Made by a program: the position numbers and the translations under genes. Shown here piece by piece: positions 1 to 10,124 of a stretch of 18,110 nucleotides of DNA. The notes under the pieces were generated by a model. That model made no database searches and was not told the DNA's origin. It was given only the letters and a program-made list of their open reading frames with translations. The DNA is from an uncultured Micrococcus sp. GTDB lineage: Bacteria; Actinomycetota; Actinomycetes; Actinomycetales; Micrococcaceae. Each line of letters opens with the position of its first letter. Positions within the stretch are counted from its first letter, which is position 1. The DNA is taken from NCBI GenBank assembly GCA_946222435.1, contig CAMIOJ010000008.1, forward strand, positions 1-18,110. Reading direction: 5' to 3'.

Positions 1-21
1 GCGCGGGACCCGGCACGGGCC

Positions 22-53
22 GACCCCCGCGGCCGGCCGGGGCCGCGGGGGTC
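22..53 (-). terminator. Strong GC hairpin after uvrA, no U-tract
   Basis: A perfect 13-bp inverted repeat (22-34 with 41-53) encloses a 6-nt loop and starts 15 nt beyond the uvrA stop codon. No run of T follows on the minus strand, so this is the U-less hairpin type often proposed as a terminator in high-GC actinobacteria. The symmetric stem could also end transcription arriving from the left edge. Confidence 0.7.
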
Positions 54-68
54 ACAGAGGGGCACGGG

Positions 69-3038
<2,970 letters not shown>

Positions 3039-3045
3039 GCGCTCC

Positions 3046-3051
3046 AGTCTA
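3046..3051 (-). promoter_or_regulatory. uvrA -10 element (TAGACT), leaderless start
   Basis: TAGACT lies on the minus strand with 7 nt between it and the GTG. This places the predicted transcription start at 3038-3039, on or next to the start codon. No convincing -35 hexamer is visible. Confidence 0.6.
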
Positions 3052-3076
3052 GGGGCGAACCCGGGCGCGGCCCGCA

Positions 3077-3092
3077 TGTGGGACCGCTCACA
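3077..3092. promoter_or_regulatory. Crp/GlxR-like palindrome between divergent genes
   Basis: The 16 bp TGTGG-GACCGC-TCACA match the Crp-family pattern TGTGA-N6-TCACA at 9 of 10 half-site positions. The dyad extends one base on each side (ATGTG-N8-CACAT, 3076-3093). Its centre is about 46 bp from the predicted uvrA start and about 52 bp from that of the hydrolase, a plausible activator position. A chance match cannot be excluded. Confidence 0.4.
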
Positions 3093-3123
3093 TCCGCACT
3101 GTTCCGCGGACACAGTCCGCACG

Positions 3124-3129
3124 TAGACT
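3124..3129 (+). promoter_or_regulatory. -10 element (TAGACT) of the MBL-fold gene
   Basis: TAGACT lies 7 nt before the ATG at 3137, so the mRNA is predicted to be leaderless; no SD sequence is present. The 16 bp from the -10 through the start codon match the uvrA cassette on the other strand at 14 of 16 positions. An imperfect dyad, ACTGT-N9-ACAGT (3098-3116), lies where a -35 would be. Confidence 0.6.
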
Positions 3130-3136
3130 CGAGCGC

Positions 3137-3817
3137 ATGTCCGCATCCTCCCCCGCTCCCCGACTCCTGCACGACCTGCCCGCCGTCACGGTGCGCACGT
3201 GCGTCGTCTCTGAGATGCAGAACAACGTGTTCCTGCTGACCTCGAAGACCACGGGAGCCCAGATCCTCATCGACGCCGCCGACGACGCCGAGGCGATCGA
3301 GGCCCTCATCGCCTCCGCCGCCGAGGACACGCCGTGCGAGGCCCACCTGGACCTGCTCGTGACCACGCACCGGCACTGGGACCACATCCGTGCCACATCG
3401 GCTGTGCTCTCCGCGCGCCCGGCCCGCCATGCAGCAGGGGCCGATGACGCGGACGAGATCGAATCGGAGACGGGGACGACCGTGACCGATCGCCTCCAGC
3501 ACGAGGGCGCCATCGGCGTGGACGGCATCGAGCTGGACGTGATCGGCCTGCGCGGCCACACCCCCGGATCCGTGGCGCTTGTGCTGCAGCCGTGCCCGGA
3601 CGAGCCGACCGTGCTCTTCGTGGGGGACTCGCTGTTCCCCGGCGGTGTGGGCAAGACCTGGTCCGACGCCGACTTCCGCTGCCTTCTCAGCGACGTGCGC
3701 GAACACCTCTTCGAGGTCTACGACGACGACACGATCGTCCACCCCGGCCACGGCGACTCCACCACCCTCGGCGCCGAACGCCCGCACCTGGAGGAGTGGG
3801 CCGAGCGCGGCTGGTGA
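3137..3817 (+). CDS. MBL-fold (glyoxalase II-like) metallohydrolase
   Basis: The 226-residue protein is a compact metallo-beta-lactamase-fold hydrolase, probably cytoplasmic since no signal peptide is visible. It carries the metal-binding signature T77-H-R-H-W-D-H83, then H141 in GHTPGS, D164 in VGDSLFPGG and H205 in HPGHGDSTTLG. Together these give the usual two-metal ligand set. The GDSLF/HPGHG block resembles glyoxalase II and related thioester hydrolases, but the length and the lack of a clear substrate-binding C-terminal domain do not fix the substrate. The ATG is supported by the -10 element 7 nt upstream. The gene is divergent from uvrA and convergent with the acyltransferase gene. The 119-bp gap after it shows only a weak 5-bp hairpin (3894-3908) and no clear terminator. 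Confidence 0.9.
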   Translation: MSASSPAPRLLHDLPAVTVRTCVVSEMQNNVFLLTSKTTGAQILIDAADDAEAIEALIASAAEDTPCEAHLDLLVTTHRHWDHIRATSAVLSARPARHAAGADDADEIESETGTTVTDRLQHEGAIGVDGIELDVIGLRGHTPGSVALVLQPCPDEPTVLFVGDSLFPGGVGKTWSDADFRCLLSDVREHLFEVYDDDTIVHPGHGDSTTLGAERPHLEEWAERGW

Positions 3818-3936
3818 CCGGGTGCTCTTCCTCCCGCCTTCGCCGAGTGGTGAGGACCCACCGTCTCTGCCTGCCCCAGAGGGCATGGTCTCACCGGTTC
3901 GTGACCGGGTCCCACGTCGTCGCCCCCGGTGGCGCC

Positions 3937-4953
3937 TCAGGCGGAGGCGGACGGCCGTCGTCGGGAAGGACGGGACGCGCCTGGGCGCTGCGGCCACTCG
4001 AACAGGAACCTGACCCGCGGATAGGCCGCGGCCAGCAGCAGGGCCGCGCCGGCGCCAGCGGCGAAGAGCAACGCCACGCCCGCCATGCCCTCGGGCAGGT
4101 CCACGGTGCGGCGCAGCAGCCGGATCACCGGATAGTGGACCACGAACAGCACGATCGAGTGCCGCCCCACCCAGGCGAACGCGCGCAGCACGGGATTCTC
4201 AGGGATCTGCGCGATCACCCAGAGGACGGTCACCACGCCGATCACGGACATCGTGACCACGGGCCAGCTCTCCTCGGACGGGTAGCGGCCCGCCTCGATC
4301 GCCCGCCGCGCCCAGTCCCAGGTGACGACGGCCGGCAGCACCATGACCGGCCATGGGATGCGCGGCAGGTCCTCGCGCCACCGGCCCAGCGCCGCGCCGA
4401 CGAAGAAGAAGCCGCCGAACCACGTCAGGCGCTCGGCCACCAGGGCCCACTCGTGGAGGCCCCCGGCCACGGCGTCCGGCTCCAGGAGGATCGCCAGGGA
4501 GAACAGGACGACGGCGATCCCCGCGGGCGGCACCCGCTTCAGCGCGAGGCCGAGCGCGTAGCCGACGAACACCACCGACAGGAACCAGGTGTGGGCGCCG
4601 TTGAGCCACCACGTCGGGTCCAGGCCTGCCTCCCAGCCGAACAACGGCAGCATCACCGCGGTCCACAGCAGCCACGGCCAGGCGATGCGGCGCACCTTGC
4701 CCGCCAGATACTCACCGGCCGGGCGGCGCAGGGAGAGGGGCAGCAGCATGCCGGAGACCAGCAGCAGTCCCGGCATGCGGAACGAGCCGACCGCAGCATT
4801 CACGTCTCGCACCAGCTCCGAGCGGGCCAGCCCTGAGTCCACGAGCGCCGTCTGCGCGTGCAGCAGGACGACCAGCAGCACGGCGAGGCCGCGGTAGACG
4901 TCCATCCAGAGCAGGCGCGGGCGCGGGGCGGCCGCCGAGGTGGGGGTGGGCAT
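3937..4953 (-). CDS. Acyltransferase 3 family membrane protein
   Basis: This 338-residue polytopic membrane protein has about ten hydrophobic segments. It opens with the family hallmark: a short N-terminal tail, then MDVYRGLAVLLVVLLHA (about 17-33), containing R21 and the probable catalytic H32. Later segments include AHTWFLSVVFVGYAL (120-134) and GRHSIVLFVVHYPVIRLLRR near 263-282. The C-terminus is basic and Ser/Pro-rich. Members of this family O-acylate sugars, peptidoglycan or other envelope molecules at the membrane; the substrate here cannot be read. I chose the ATG at 4953 because TACCCT lies exactly 7 nt upstream and the RGLAVLLV motif follows soon after. The longer in-frame start at 5091 would overlap the methyltransferase gene upstream. 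Confidence 0.88.
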   Translation of the reverse strand: MPTPTSAAAPRPRLLWMDVYRGLAVLLVVLLHAQTALVDSGLARSELVRDVNAAVGSFRMPGLLLVSGMLLPLSLRRPAGEYLAGKVRRIAWPWLLWTAVMLPLFGWEAGLDPTWWLNGAHTWFLSVVFVGYALGLALKRVPPAGIAVVLFSLAILLEPDAVAGGLHEWALVAERLTWFGGFFFVGAALGRWREDLPRIPWPVMVLPAVVTWDWARRAIEAGRYPSEESWPVVTMSVIGVVTVLWVIAQIPENPVLRAFAWVGRHSIVLFVVHYPVIRLLRRTVDLPEGMAGVALLFAAGAGAALLLAAAYPRVRFLFEWPQRPGASRPSRRRPSASA

Positions 4954-4960
4954 GCGCACC

Positions 4961-4966
4961 AGGGTA
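4961..4966 (-). promoter_or_regulatory. -10 element (TACCCT) of the acyltransferase gene
   Basis: TACCCT stands 7 nt before the ATG at 4953, in the 37-bp gap after the methyltransferase stop. It predicts an independent, leaderless transcript. A short GC hairpin (4975-4988) lies just upstream and could attenuate read-through from the methyltransferase gene. Confidence 0.5.
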
Positions 4967-4990
4967 GCCGCGGTGGCCGGCGGCGGCCGG

Positions 4991-5860
4991 TCAGGCGGGG
5001 CGACGCCCCACCAGGAAGATCCGGCGGAATCCGAAGAGCACCGCCGCGTCCTCGCCGTCACCGGTGCCGGGCACCCGGGGGTAGGCAGCACGCATCCGCT
5101 CGGTGTACTGGGACTCGAAGGCCAGTGCCAGGGCGTCGGATCCGGTCAGGCCGTGGCGGCGGTCATACGCGGCCAGGGCATGGACGAAGGGCTTCATGAC
5201 CGTGGCGGAGGTGAAGGCCGGCACCGGGTCCGGGCCGCGCATCACCTGCTGGTAGGTGCTCTCCCATACGTCCGCCTCCCAGCCGGCCGCCAGCAGGTCC
5301 GTGGCGTAGTCGGCCGGCTGCGCCACGGTGTCCGAGGAGCGCTCGCCGGCCAGCACGGGCGCGAAGGGGTCCTCCGCGGCGAGGCGGTGCAGCTCGGCGT
5401 GGGACGGGTTGCCGTGCTGGGCCGGGACCTGCGCGGCGAACCAGGCTCCGGGCTGAAGGTCCGCCAGCCAGCCGCGGACGAGGCGACGATGCTCCGGTAA
5501 CCACTGGAGCATCGCGTTGGTCACCAGCACGTCCGTCCCGGGCTCCGGCGCCCAGGTGCGGGCGTCCACCGTCTCGAAGCGCAGGTTGGGCGGCAGGTTC
5601 TCCCGGGACCGGGCCGCCGCCACCATCTCCGGGGAGGAGTCCAGGCCGATCACCTCGGCCTCGGGCCAGCGCCGGGCGAGGACGGCGGTCATGGTGCCCG
5701 GGCCGCAGCCGAGGTCCACCACCCTCCGCGGCGCCTGGGCACCGATCCGCGCGGTCAGGTCCAGGAAGGGCCGGCCCCGGTGACCGGCGAAGGCCTCATA
5801 GTGGGCGGGGTCCCACCGGAAGGGGTCTCCGGAGGCGCCGGAAGTGTGCGGTGCAATCAT
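4991..5860 (-). CDS. tam: SAM-dependent methyltransferase, trans-aconitate 2-methyltransferase-like
   Basis: The 289-residue product is a class I SAM methyltransferase. Motif I is V48-D-L-G-C-G-P-G, followed by the acidic loop D74SSPEMV. NAMLQWLPEH (115-124) forms the motif IV region, and QVPAQHGNPSH (144-154) resembles the segment typical of Tam. Tam methylates trans-aconitate, detoxifying this spontaneous product and inhibitor of the citric acid cycle. The N-terminal WDPAHYEAF element and the C-terminal substrate-binding region (YQQV near 230, then PFVHAL) also fit Tam, although the protein is somewhat longer than the E. coli enzyme. The start at 5860 precedes the conserved RWDPAHY block and lies 6 nt after TACGGT. 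An upstream start at 6016 would overlap the divergent helicase gene. Confidence 0.85.
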   Translation of the reverse strand: MIAPHTSGASGDPFRWDPAHYEAFAGHRGRPFLDLTARIGAQAPRRVVDLGCGPGTMTAVLARRWPEAEVIGLDSSPEMVAAARSRENLPPNLRFETVDARTWAPEPGTDVLVTNAMLQWLPEHRRLVRGWLADLQPGAWFAAQVPAQHGNPSHAELHRLAAEDPFAPVLAGERSSDTVAQPADYATDLLAAGWEADVWESTYQQVMRGPDPVPAFTSATVMKPFVHALAAYDRRHGLTGSDALALAFESQYTERMRAAYPRVPGTGDGEDAAVLFGFRRIFLVGRRPA

Positions 5861-5866
5861 GGGGCC

Positions 5867-5895
5867 ACCGTAGGCGCAGACGCCGCCGATAGGGT
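5867..5895. promoter_or_regulatory. Interlocked divergent promoters (methyltransferase/helicase)
   Basis: Two -10-like hexamers lie back to back. TACGGT on the minus strand (5867-5872) drives the methyltransferase gene, and TAGGGT on the plus strand (5890-5895) drives the helicase gene. Exactly 17 bp separate them, so each -10 occupies the position expected for the other's -35. Their distances to the start codons are 6 and 8 nt, which implies leaderless mRNAs on both sides. RNA polymerase could not occupy both at once. Confidence 0.55.
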
Positions 5896-5903
5896 AGATC
5901 CCG

Positions 5904-8531
5904 ATGAGCACCGCGACTTCCTCCTTCACAGACACCCTGACCTCCCTCGGCTCCTCCCCCGAGCCCGACGCGGTGTTCGAGGCCTTCACCGACTGGACCA
6001 CGGGCCGGGGCATCACGCTCTACCCGGCCCAGGAGGAGGCCGTGATGGAGCTGGTGCAGGGGAACAACGTCATCCTGGCCACGCCCACCGGCTCCGGGAA
6101 GTCGATGGTGGCGCTCGGCGCCCACGCCCATGCCCTGGCCCACGGTCAGGTCTCCTACTACACCGCCCCGATCAAGGCGCTGGTCTCGGAGAAGTTCTTC
6201 GCCCTCGTGGACGTGTTCGGGGCGGACAACGTCGGCATGGTCACCGGCGACTCCACCGTCAACGGGGACGCCCCGATCATCTGCTGCACCGCCGAGATCC
6301 TCGCCAACCGGGCCCTGCGCGAGGGCTCCGGCATGGACATCGGCCCGGTCGTGATGGACGAGTTCCACTACTACGCCGACCCCGCGCGCGGCTGGGCCTG
6401 GCAGGTCCCGCTGCTGGAGCTCCCCCAGGCCCAGTTCCTGCTCATGTCCGCCACGCTCGGGGACACCACGCGGCTCGAGGAGGACCTCACCTCCCGCACC
6501 GGACGCGAGACCGCGGTGGTCGCCCACGCCGAGCGGCCCATCCCCCTGCACTTCGAGTACTCCGAGGAGACCGTGCAGGAGAAGGTCGAGGAGCTCGTCT
6601 CCACGCACCAGGCACCGGTGTACATCGTGCACTTCTCCCAGCTGGACGCCGTGGAACGGGCCACCTCCCTGTCCTCGGTGAACGTCGCCTCCAAGGAGGA
6701 GAAGGAGGCGATCGCCGCGCGCATCGCCGGCTTCCGCTTCTCCGCGGGCTTCGGCAAGACCCTCAACCGCCTGATCCGCAACGGCATCGGCGTGCACCAC
6801 GCCGGCATGCTCCCCAAGTACCGGCGCCTGGTGGAGAAGCTCGCCCAGGACGGCCTGCTCAAGGTCATCTGCGGCACGGACACCCTCGGCGTGGGCATCA
6901 ACGTGCCCATCCGCACCGTCCTCATCACGGCGCTGTCCAAGTTCGACGGGGAGAAGACCCGCATCCTCCAGGCCCGCGAGTTCCACCAGATCGCCGGCCG
7001 CGCCGGCCGCGCCGGGTTCGACACCTCCGGCACCGTGGTGGTCCAGGCCCCCGAGCACGTGATCGAGAACCGGGCCGCCGAGCGCAAGGCCGCCGCCAGG
7101 TTCGCGAACGTCAAGGACGAGGCCGAGCGCGCCAAGCGCATGAAGCAGGCCATGAAGGGGTCCAAGAAGAAGACCCCGCCGCAGGGCTTCGTCTCCTGGG
7201 GTCCGGCGACCTTCGAGAAGCTCGTGGCGGCCGAGCCCGAACCGCTGGTCTCCCGCATGCGGATCACCCACTCGATGCTGCTGAACATCCTGGACCGCCC
7301 CGGCGACCCCGTCCTCGCCGTCCGCCGCCTGCTGCGCGGCACCCACGAGACGCCGGCCCGCCAGGCGATCCTCATGCGCCGCGCCATCGGCATCTTCCGT
7401 GAGCTGCTCACCACCGGCGTGGTGGAGCGGCTCCCCGAGCCGGACGCGGAGGGCCGCACCGTGGACCTCACCGTGGACCTGCAGCCGGACTTCGCCCTGA
7501 ACCAGCCGCTCTCCCCCTTCGCCCTGGCCGCCCTGGAGCTGCTGGACCCGGCCGACCCGAACCACTCCCTGGACGTGGTCTCCGTCATCGAGGCCACGCT
7601 CGACCCGCCGCGCCAGGTCCTCACCGGACAGGTCAAGCGCGCCAAGACCGAGGCCGTGGCCGCCATGAAGGCCGAGGGCATGGAGTACACCGAGCGCATG
7701 CGCGCCCTGGACGAGATCACCCACCCCATGCCGCTCGCCGAGCTGCTCGAGCAGCAGTTCGAGACCTACCGGGCCGGCGCCCCGTGGCTCGCCGAGTTCG
7801 AGCTCACCCCCAAGTCCGTGGTTCGGGACATGTTCGAACGCGCCATGGGCTTCGGCGACTACGTCCAGTACTACGGCCTGGCCCGGTCCGAGGGCGTGCT
7901 GCTGCGCTACCTCACTGACGCCGTCAAGGCCCTGCGGCACACCGTCCCCCAGGAGGCCCGCACCGACGACCTGCAGGTCATGCTCGACTGGCTCGACGAG
8001 ACCGTGAAGCAGACCGACTCGTCCCTGCTCGAGGAGTGGGAGGACCTCGTGGCCGGGGACATCGACGAGCTGCGCAGGGACCACGAGGCCATCGCCCCGC
8101 CGACCCCGCCGCGCCTGACCGCCAACGAGCAGATCTTCACCGTCATGGTCCGCAACGCCCTGTTCCACCGCGTCCGCCTCTTCGGCGACGAGCAGGACCG
8201 GGCGCTCGCCGACCTCTCCGGCGCCCTGTCCGCGGACGACTGGGCCGACGCCCTCGACGACTTCTTCGAGGACCACGAGGACATCGACGACGGCCCCGAG
8301 GCCCGCGGGCCCCAGTACTTCCTGGTGGACCGTTCCCCCGAGGTCTCCGCCCCGGTGGAGCTGGCCGGCACCCGCTGGTGGGGCGTCCGCCAGATCCTCG
8401 TGGACCGGGACGGGGACCTGGACCACGGCATCAACGCCGTCGTGGACCTGGACGCCTCGGACGAGGCCGCGAGCCCGGTGATCACGGTCGTCTCCGTCGG
8501 CCGCCCGGAGTCGGGCTGGCAGACGCGCTGA
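5904..8531 (+). CDS. DEAD/DEAH-box helicase, Ski2-like with DUF3516-type C-terminus
   Basis: This 875-residue superfamily 2 helicase has a Q-like region at LYPAQEEAV (39-47) and motif I A59TPTGSGKS67. Motif II is DEFH (152-155) and motif III SAT (182-184). HHAGMLPKYRR (298-308) is typical of Ski2/Mtr4-type enzymes, and motif VI is QIAGRAGRAGFD (362-373). A basic linker (about 404-424) leads to a long C-terminal region that fits the actinobacterial DUF3516 helicases. Relatives unwind RNA in turnover or ribosome-related processes; the target here is unknown. The start has no SD and lies 8 nt after TAGGGT, so it is probably leaderless. The downstream hydrolase gene begins 34 bp after the stop, with its own SD and no terminator between, so the two are likely co-transcribed. 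Confidence 0.93.
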   Translation: MSTATSSFTDTLTSLGSSPEPDAVFEAFTDWTTGRGITLYPAQEEAVMELVQGNNVILATPTGSGKSMVALGAHAHALAHGQVSYYTAPIKALVSEKFFALVDVFGADNVGMVTGDSTVNGDAPIICCTAEILANRALREGSGMDIGPVVMDEFHYYADPARGWAWQVPLLELPQAQFLLMSATLGDTTRLEEDLTSRTGRETAVVAHAERPIPLHFEYSEETVQEKVEELVSTHQAPVYIVHFSQLDAVERATSLSSVNVASKEEKEAIAARIAGFRFSAGFGKTLNRLIRNGIGVHHAGMLPKYRRLVEKLAQDGLLKVICGTDTLGVGINVPIRTVLITALSKFDGEKTRILQAREFHQIAGRAGRAGFDTSGTVVVQAPEHVIENRAAERKAAARFANVKDEAERAKRMKQAMKGSKKKTPPQGFVSWGPATFEKLVAAEPEPLVSRMRITHSMLLNILDRPGDPVLAVRRLLRGTHETPARQAILMRRAIGIFRELLTTGVVERLPEPDAEGRTVDLTVDLQPDFALNQPLSPFALAALELLDPADPNHSLDVVSVIEATLDPPRQVLTGQVKRAKTEAVAAMKAEGMEYTERMRALDEITHPMPLAELLEQQFETYRAGAPWLAEFELTPKSVVRDMFERAMGFGDYVQYYGLARSEGVLLRYLTDAVKALRHTVPQEARTDDLQVMLDWLDETVKQTDSSLLEEWEDLVAGDIDELRRDHEAIAPPTPPRLTANEQIFTVMVRNALFHRVRLFGDEQDRALADLSGALSADDWADALDDFFEDHEDIDDGPEARGPQYFLVDRSPEVSAPVELAGTRWWGVRQILVDRDGDLDHGINAVVDLDASDEAASPVITVVSVGRPESGWQTR

Positions 8532-8565
8532 CCGGCCGGCAGACCCGCTGGAAGGAGCACCCACC

Positions 8566-10041
8566 ATGACCGAGCAGACCTTCGTGCCCGGCGACCCGCG
8601 CGGCTTCGCCCCGCTGGAGCCCGCCGCCCACGAGCAGGGCGCGACGATCGCCCTGCTGGACGGCACCGTGACCGTGGAGCACCGCTTCACCGTCCCGGTG
8701 GACCACGCCCACACCCTCGCCGAGGCGCGCGCCCACGACGAGTTCGGCACCGGCCTCGCCCCGGGCGGCGCCGGCACGCTCACCGTCGTCGCCCGCGAGT
8801 TCCGGGCCTCGGACTCCGCCGAGGACGCCGCCAAGCCGTGGCTGCTCTACCTGCAGGGCGGCCCGGGCTCCGGCGGCAGCCGTCCGGCCCGCCTGGGCGG
8901 CTGGATGAAGGAGGCGTGCCGCACCCACCGGGTGCTCATGCTGGACCAGCGCGGCACCGGCGCCTCGACCCCGGCGACGGTCGCCTCGCTGGCCTCCCTG
9001 GCCCCACAGGCGCAGGCCGACTACCTGGTGCACCTGCGTGCGCCGGACATCGTGAAGGACGCGGAGATGATCCGCCTGGCCCTCGGCGTGGACACCTGGT
9101 CCACGCTGGGACAGTCCTTCGGCGGCTTCTGCACCCTGTCCTACCTCTCCTGGTATCCGGAGGCACTCGAACGCTCCCTGGTCACCGGCGGCCTCGCACC
9201 GGTCACCGGCCACGCCGACCGCGTCTACCGCGCCACGTACGCGCGCATGCGGGCCCGGGCCGAGGAGTTCTTCTCTCGCGTGCCGGAGGCGAAGGACGGA
9301 TGGGAGCGGATCGTGGCCCACCTGCGCGCCCGCGCCGCCGCCGGCGAGCCGGAGATGCTCCCGGACGGCACGGAGCTCACCGTGGCCCGCGCCCAGATGC
9401 TCGGCATGCACCTGGGCGGCAACACCCGCGTGGACACCCTCGTCTACCTGCTCACCGAGGGCCTGGACGCCACCGGGGACGCCCCGCGCCTGTCCGAGGC
9501 GTTCCGTGCCGCGGTGGCCGGCATGGTCGAGCGCCGCACCCACCCGCTCTACACGGTGCTGCACGAGGCCATCTACGCGCAGCCGGACGCCGTCGGCGAG
9601 ACCACCGGCTCGACCGCCACGGACTGGTCGGCCGCCCGTGTGCTCACCGAGAACCCGGACTTCGACCCCGTGGCCACCGCGGCCGGCCACACGGCGCCGG
9701 TGCCCACCGGCGAGCACGTGTTCGCCTGGCAGGTGGCCGAGGATTCGGACCTGGCGCGGCTGGCCGAGGCCGCGCAGATCCTCGCCGCGAAGGACGACTG
9801 GGGTCCGCTCTACGACGTGGAGGCCCTCGCCGCGAACACCGTGCCCGTGGCCGCCGCCGTCTACACCGACGACGTCTACGTGGACCGAGACCTATCCCTG
9901 GAGACCGCCGCGGCCGTCAAGGGCCTGAAGGTCAAGGAGTACGGCGAGTTCCACCACGACGGCATCGGCGACGACGGCCCCCGCATCCTCCGCGAGCTCC
10001 TGGAGCTCGCCGGCGGCACGCCGGCCCCCGAGGAGTCCTGA
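8566..10041 (+). CDS. Alpha/beta hydrolase, proline iminopeptidase-like (S33)
   Basis: The 491-residue protein is a serine hydrolase of the S33 prolyl aminopeptidase type. The oxyanion-hole segment is LQGGPGSGGSRP (96-107), where the family usually has HGGPG. DQRGTG follows at 127-132, and the nucleophile elbow is G182-Q-S184-F-G-G. The likely acid is D435 or D436 (YTDDVYV) and the likely base H463 or H464 (FHHDGIG). It lacks a signal peptide, so it probably trims N-terminal proline or other residues from peptides in the cytoplasm. It is longer than the roughly 310-residue classical enzymes and matches the larger subgroup with an inserted cap. An AAGGAG SD (8552-8557) lies 8 nt before the ATG, consistent with translation inside the helicase transcript. 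A large hairpin follows the stop codon. Confidence 0.9.
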   Translation: MTEQTFVPGDPRGFAPLEPAAHEQGATIALLDGTVTVEHRFTVPVDHAHTLAEARAHDEFGTGLAPGGAGTLTVVAREFRASDSAEDAAKPWLLYLQGGPGSGGSRPARLGGWMKEACRTHRVLMLDQRGTGASTPATVASLASLAPQAQADYLVHLRAPDIVKDAEMIRLALGVDTWSTLGQSFGGFCTLSYLSWYPEALERSLVTGGLAPVTGHADRVYRATYARMRARAEEFFSRVPEAKDGWERIVAHLRARAAAGEPEMLPDGTELTVARAQMLGMHLGGNTRVDTLVYLLTEGLDATGDAPRLSEAFRAAVAGMVERRTHPLYTVLHEAIYAQPDAVGETTGSTATDWSAARVLTENPDFDPVATAAGHTAPVPTGEHVFAWQVAEDSDLARLAEAAQILAAKDDWGPLYDVEALAANTVPVAAAVYTDDVYVDRDLSLETAAAVKGLKVKEYGEFHHDGIGDDGPRILRELLELAGGTPAPEES

Positions 10042-10057
10042 ACCCCACTCTTCTGCA

Positions 10058-10100
10058 CGACGACGGCCGCCCACCTCCTCGAGGTGGGCGGCCGTCGTCG
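10058..10100. terminator. Bidirectional terminator hairpin, 19-bp perfect stem
   Basis: A perfect 19-bp inverted repeat (10058-10076 with 10082-10100) encloses a 5-nt loop. It lies between the convergent hydrolase stop (10041) and TerC stop (10125). Neither strand has a T-run, but the position and stability make a shared terminator the best reading. Confidence 0.85.
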
Positions 10101-10124
10101 GGAGCCCGGCGGAGCCGGTCAGGA

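Noticed and set aside
3039..3146. Longer uvrA start at 3146
   Set aside because: It would overlap the divergent hydrolase start and consume both promoters; the GTG at 3038 has a -10 element at the correct spacing.
3818..3936. Terminator between the convergent MBL hydrolase and acyltransferase genes
   Set aside because: Only a 5-bp stem (3894-3908) with no T-run is present, too weak to call.
5796..8834. Roughly 1010-codon open frame on the minus strand opposite the helicase
   Set aside because: The helicase frame has all SF2 motifs; the antisense product has no recognisable domain and biased composition.
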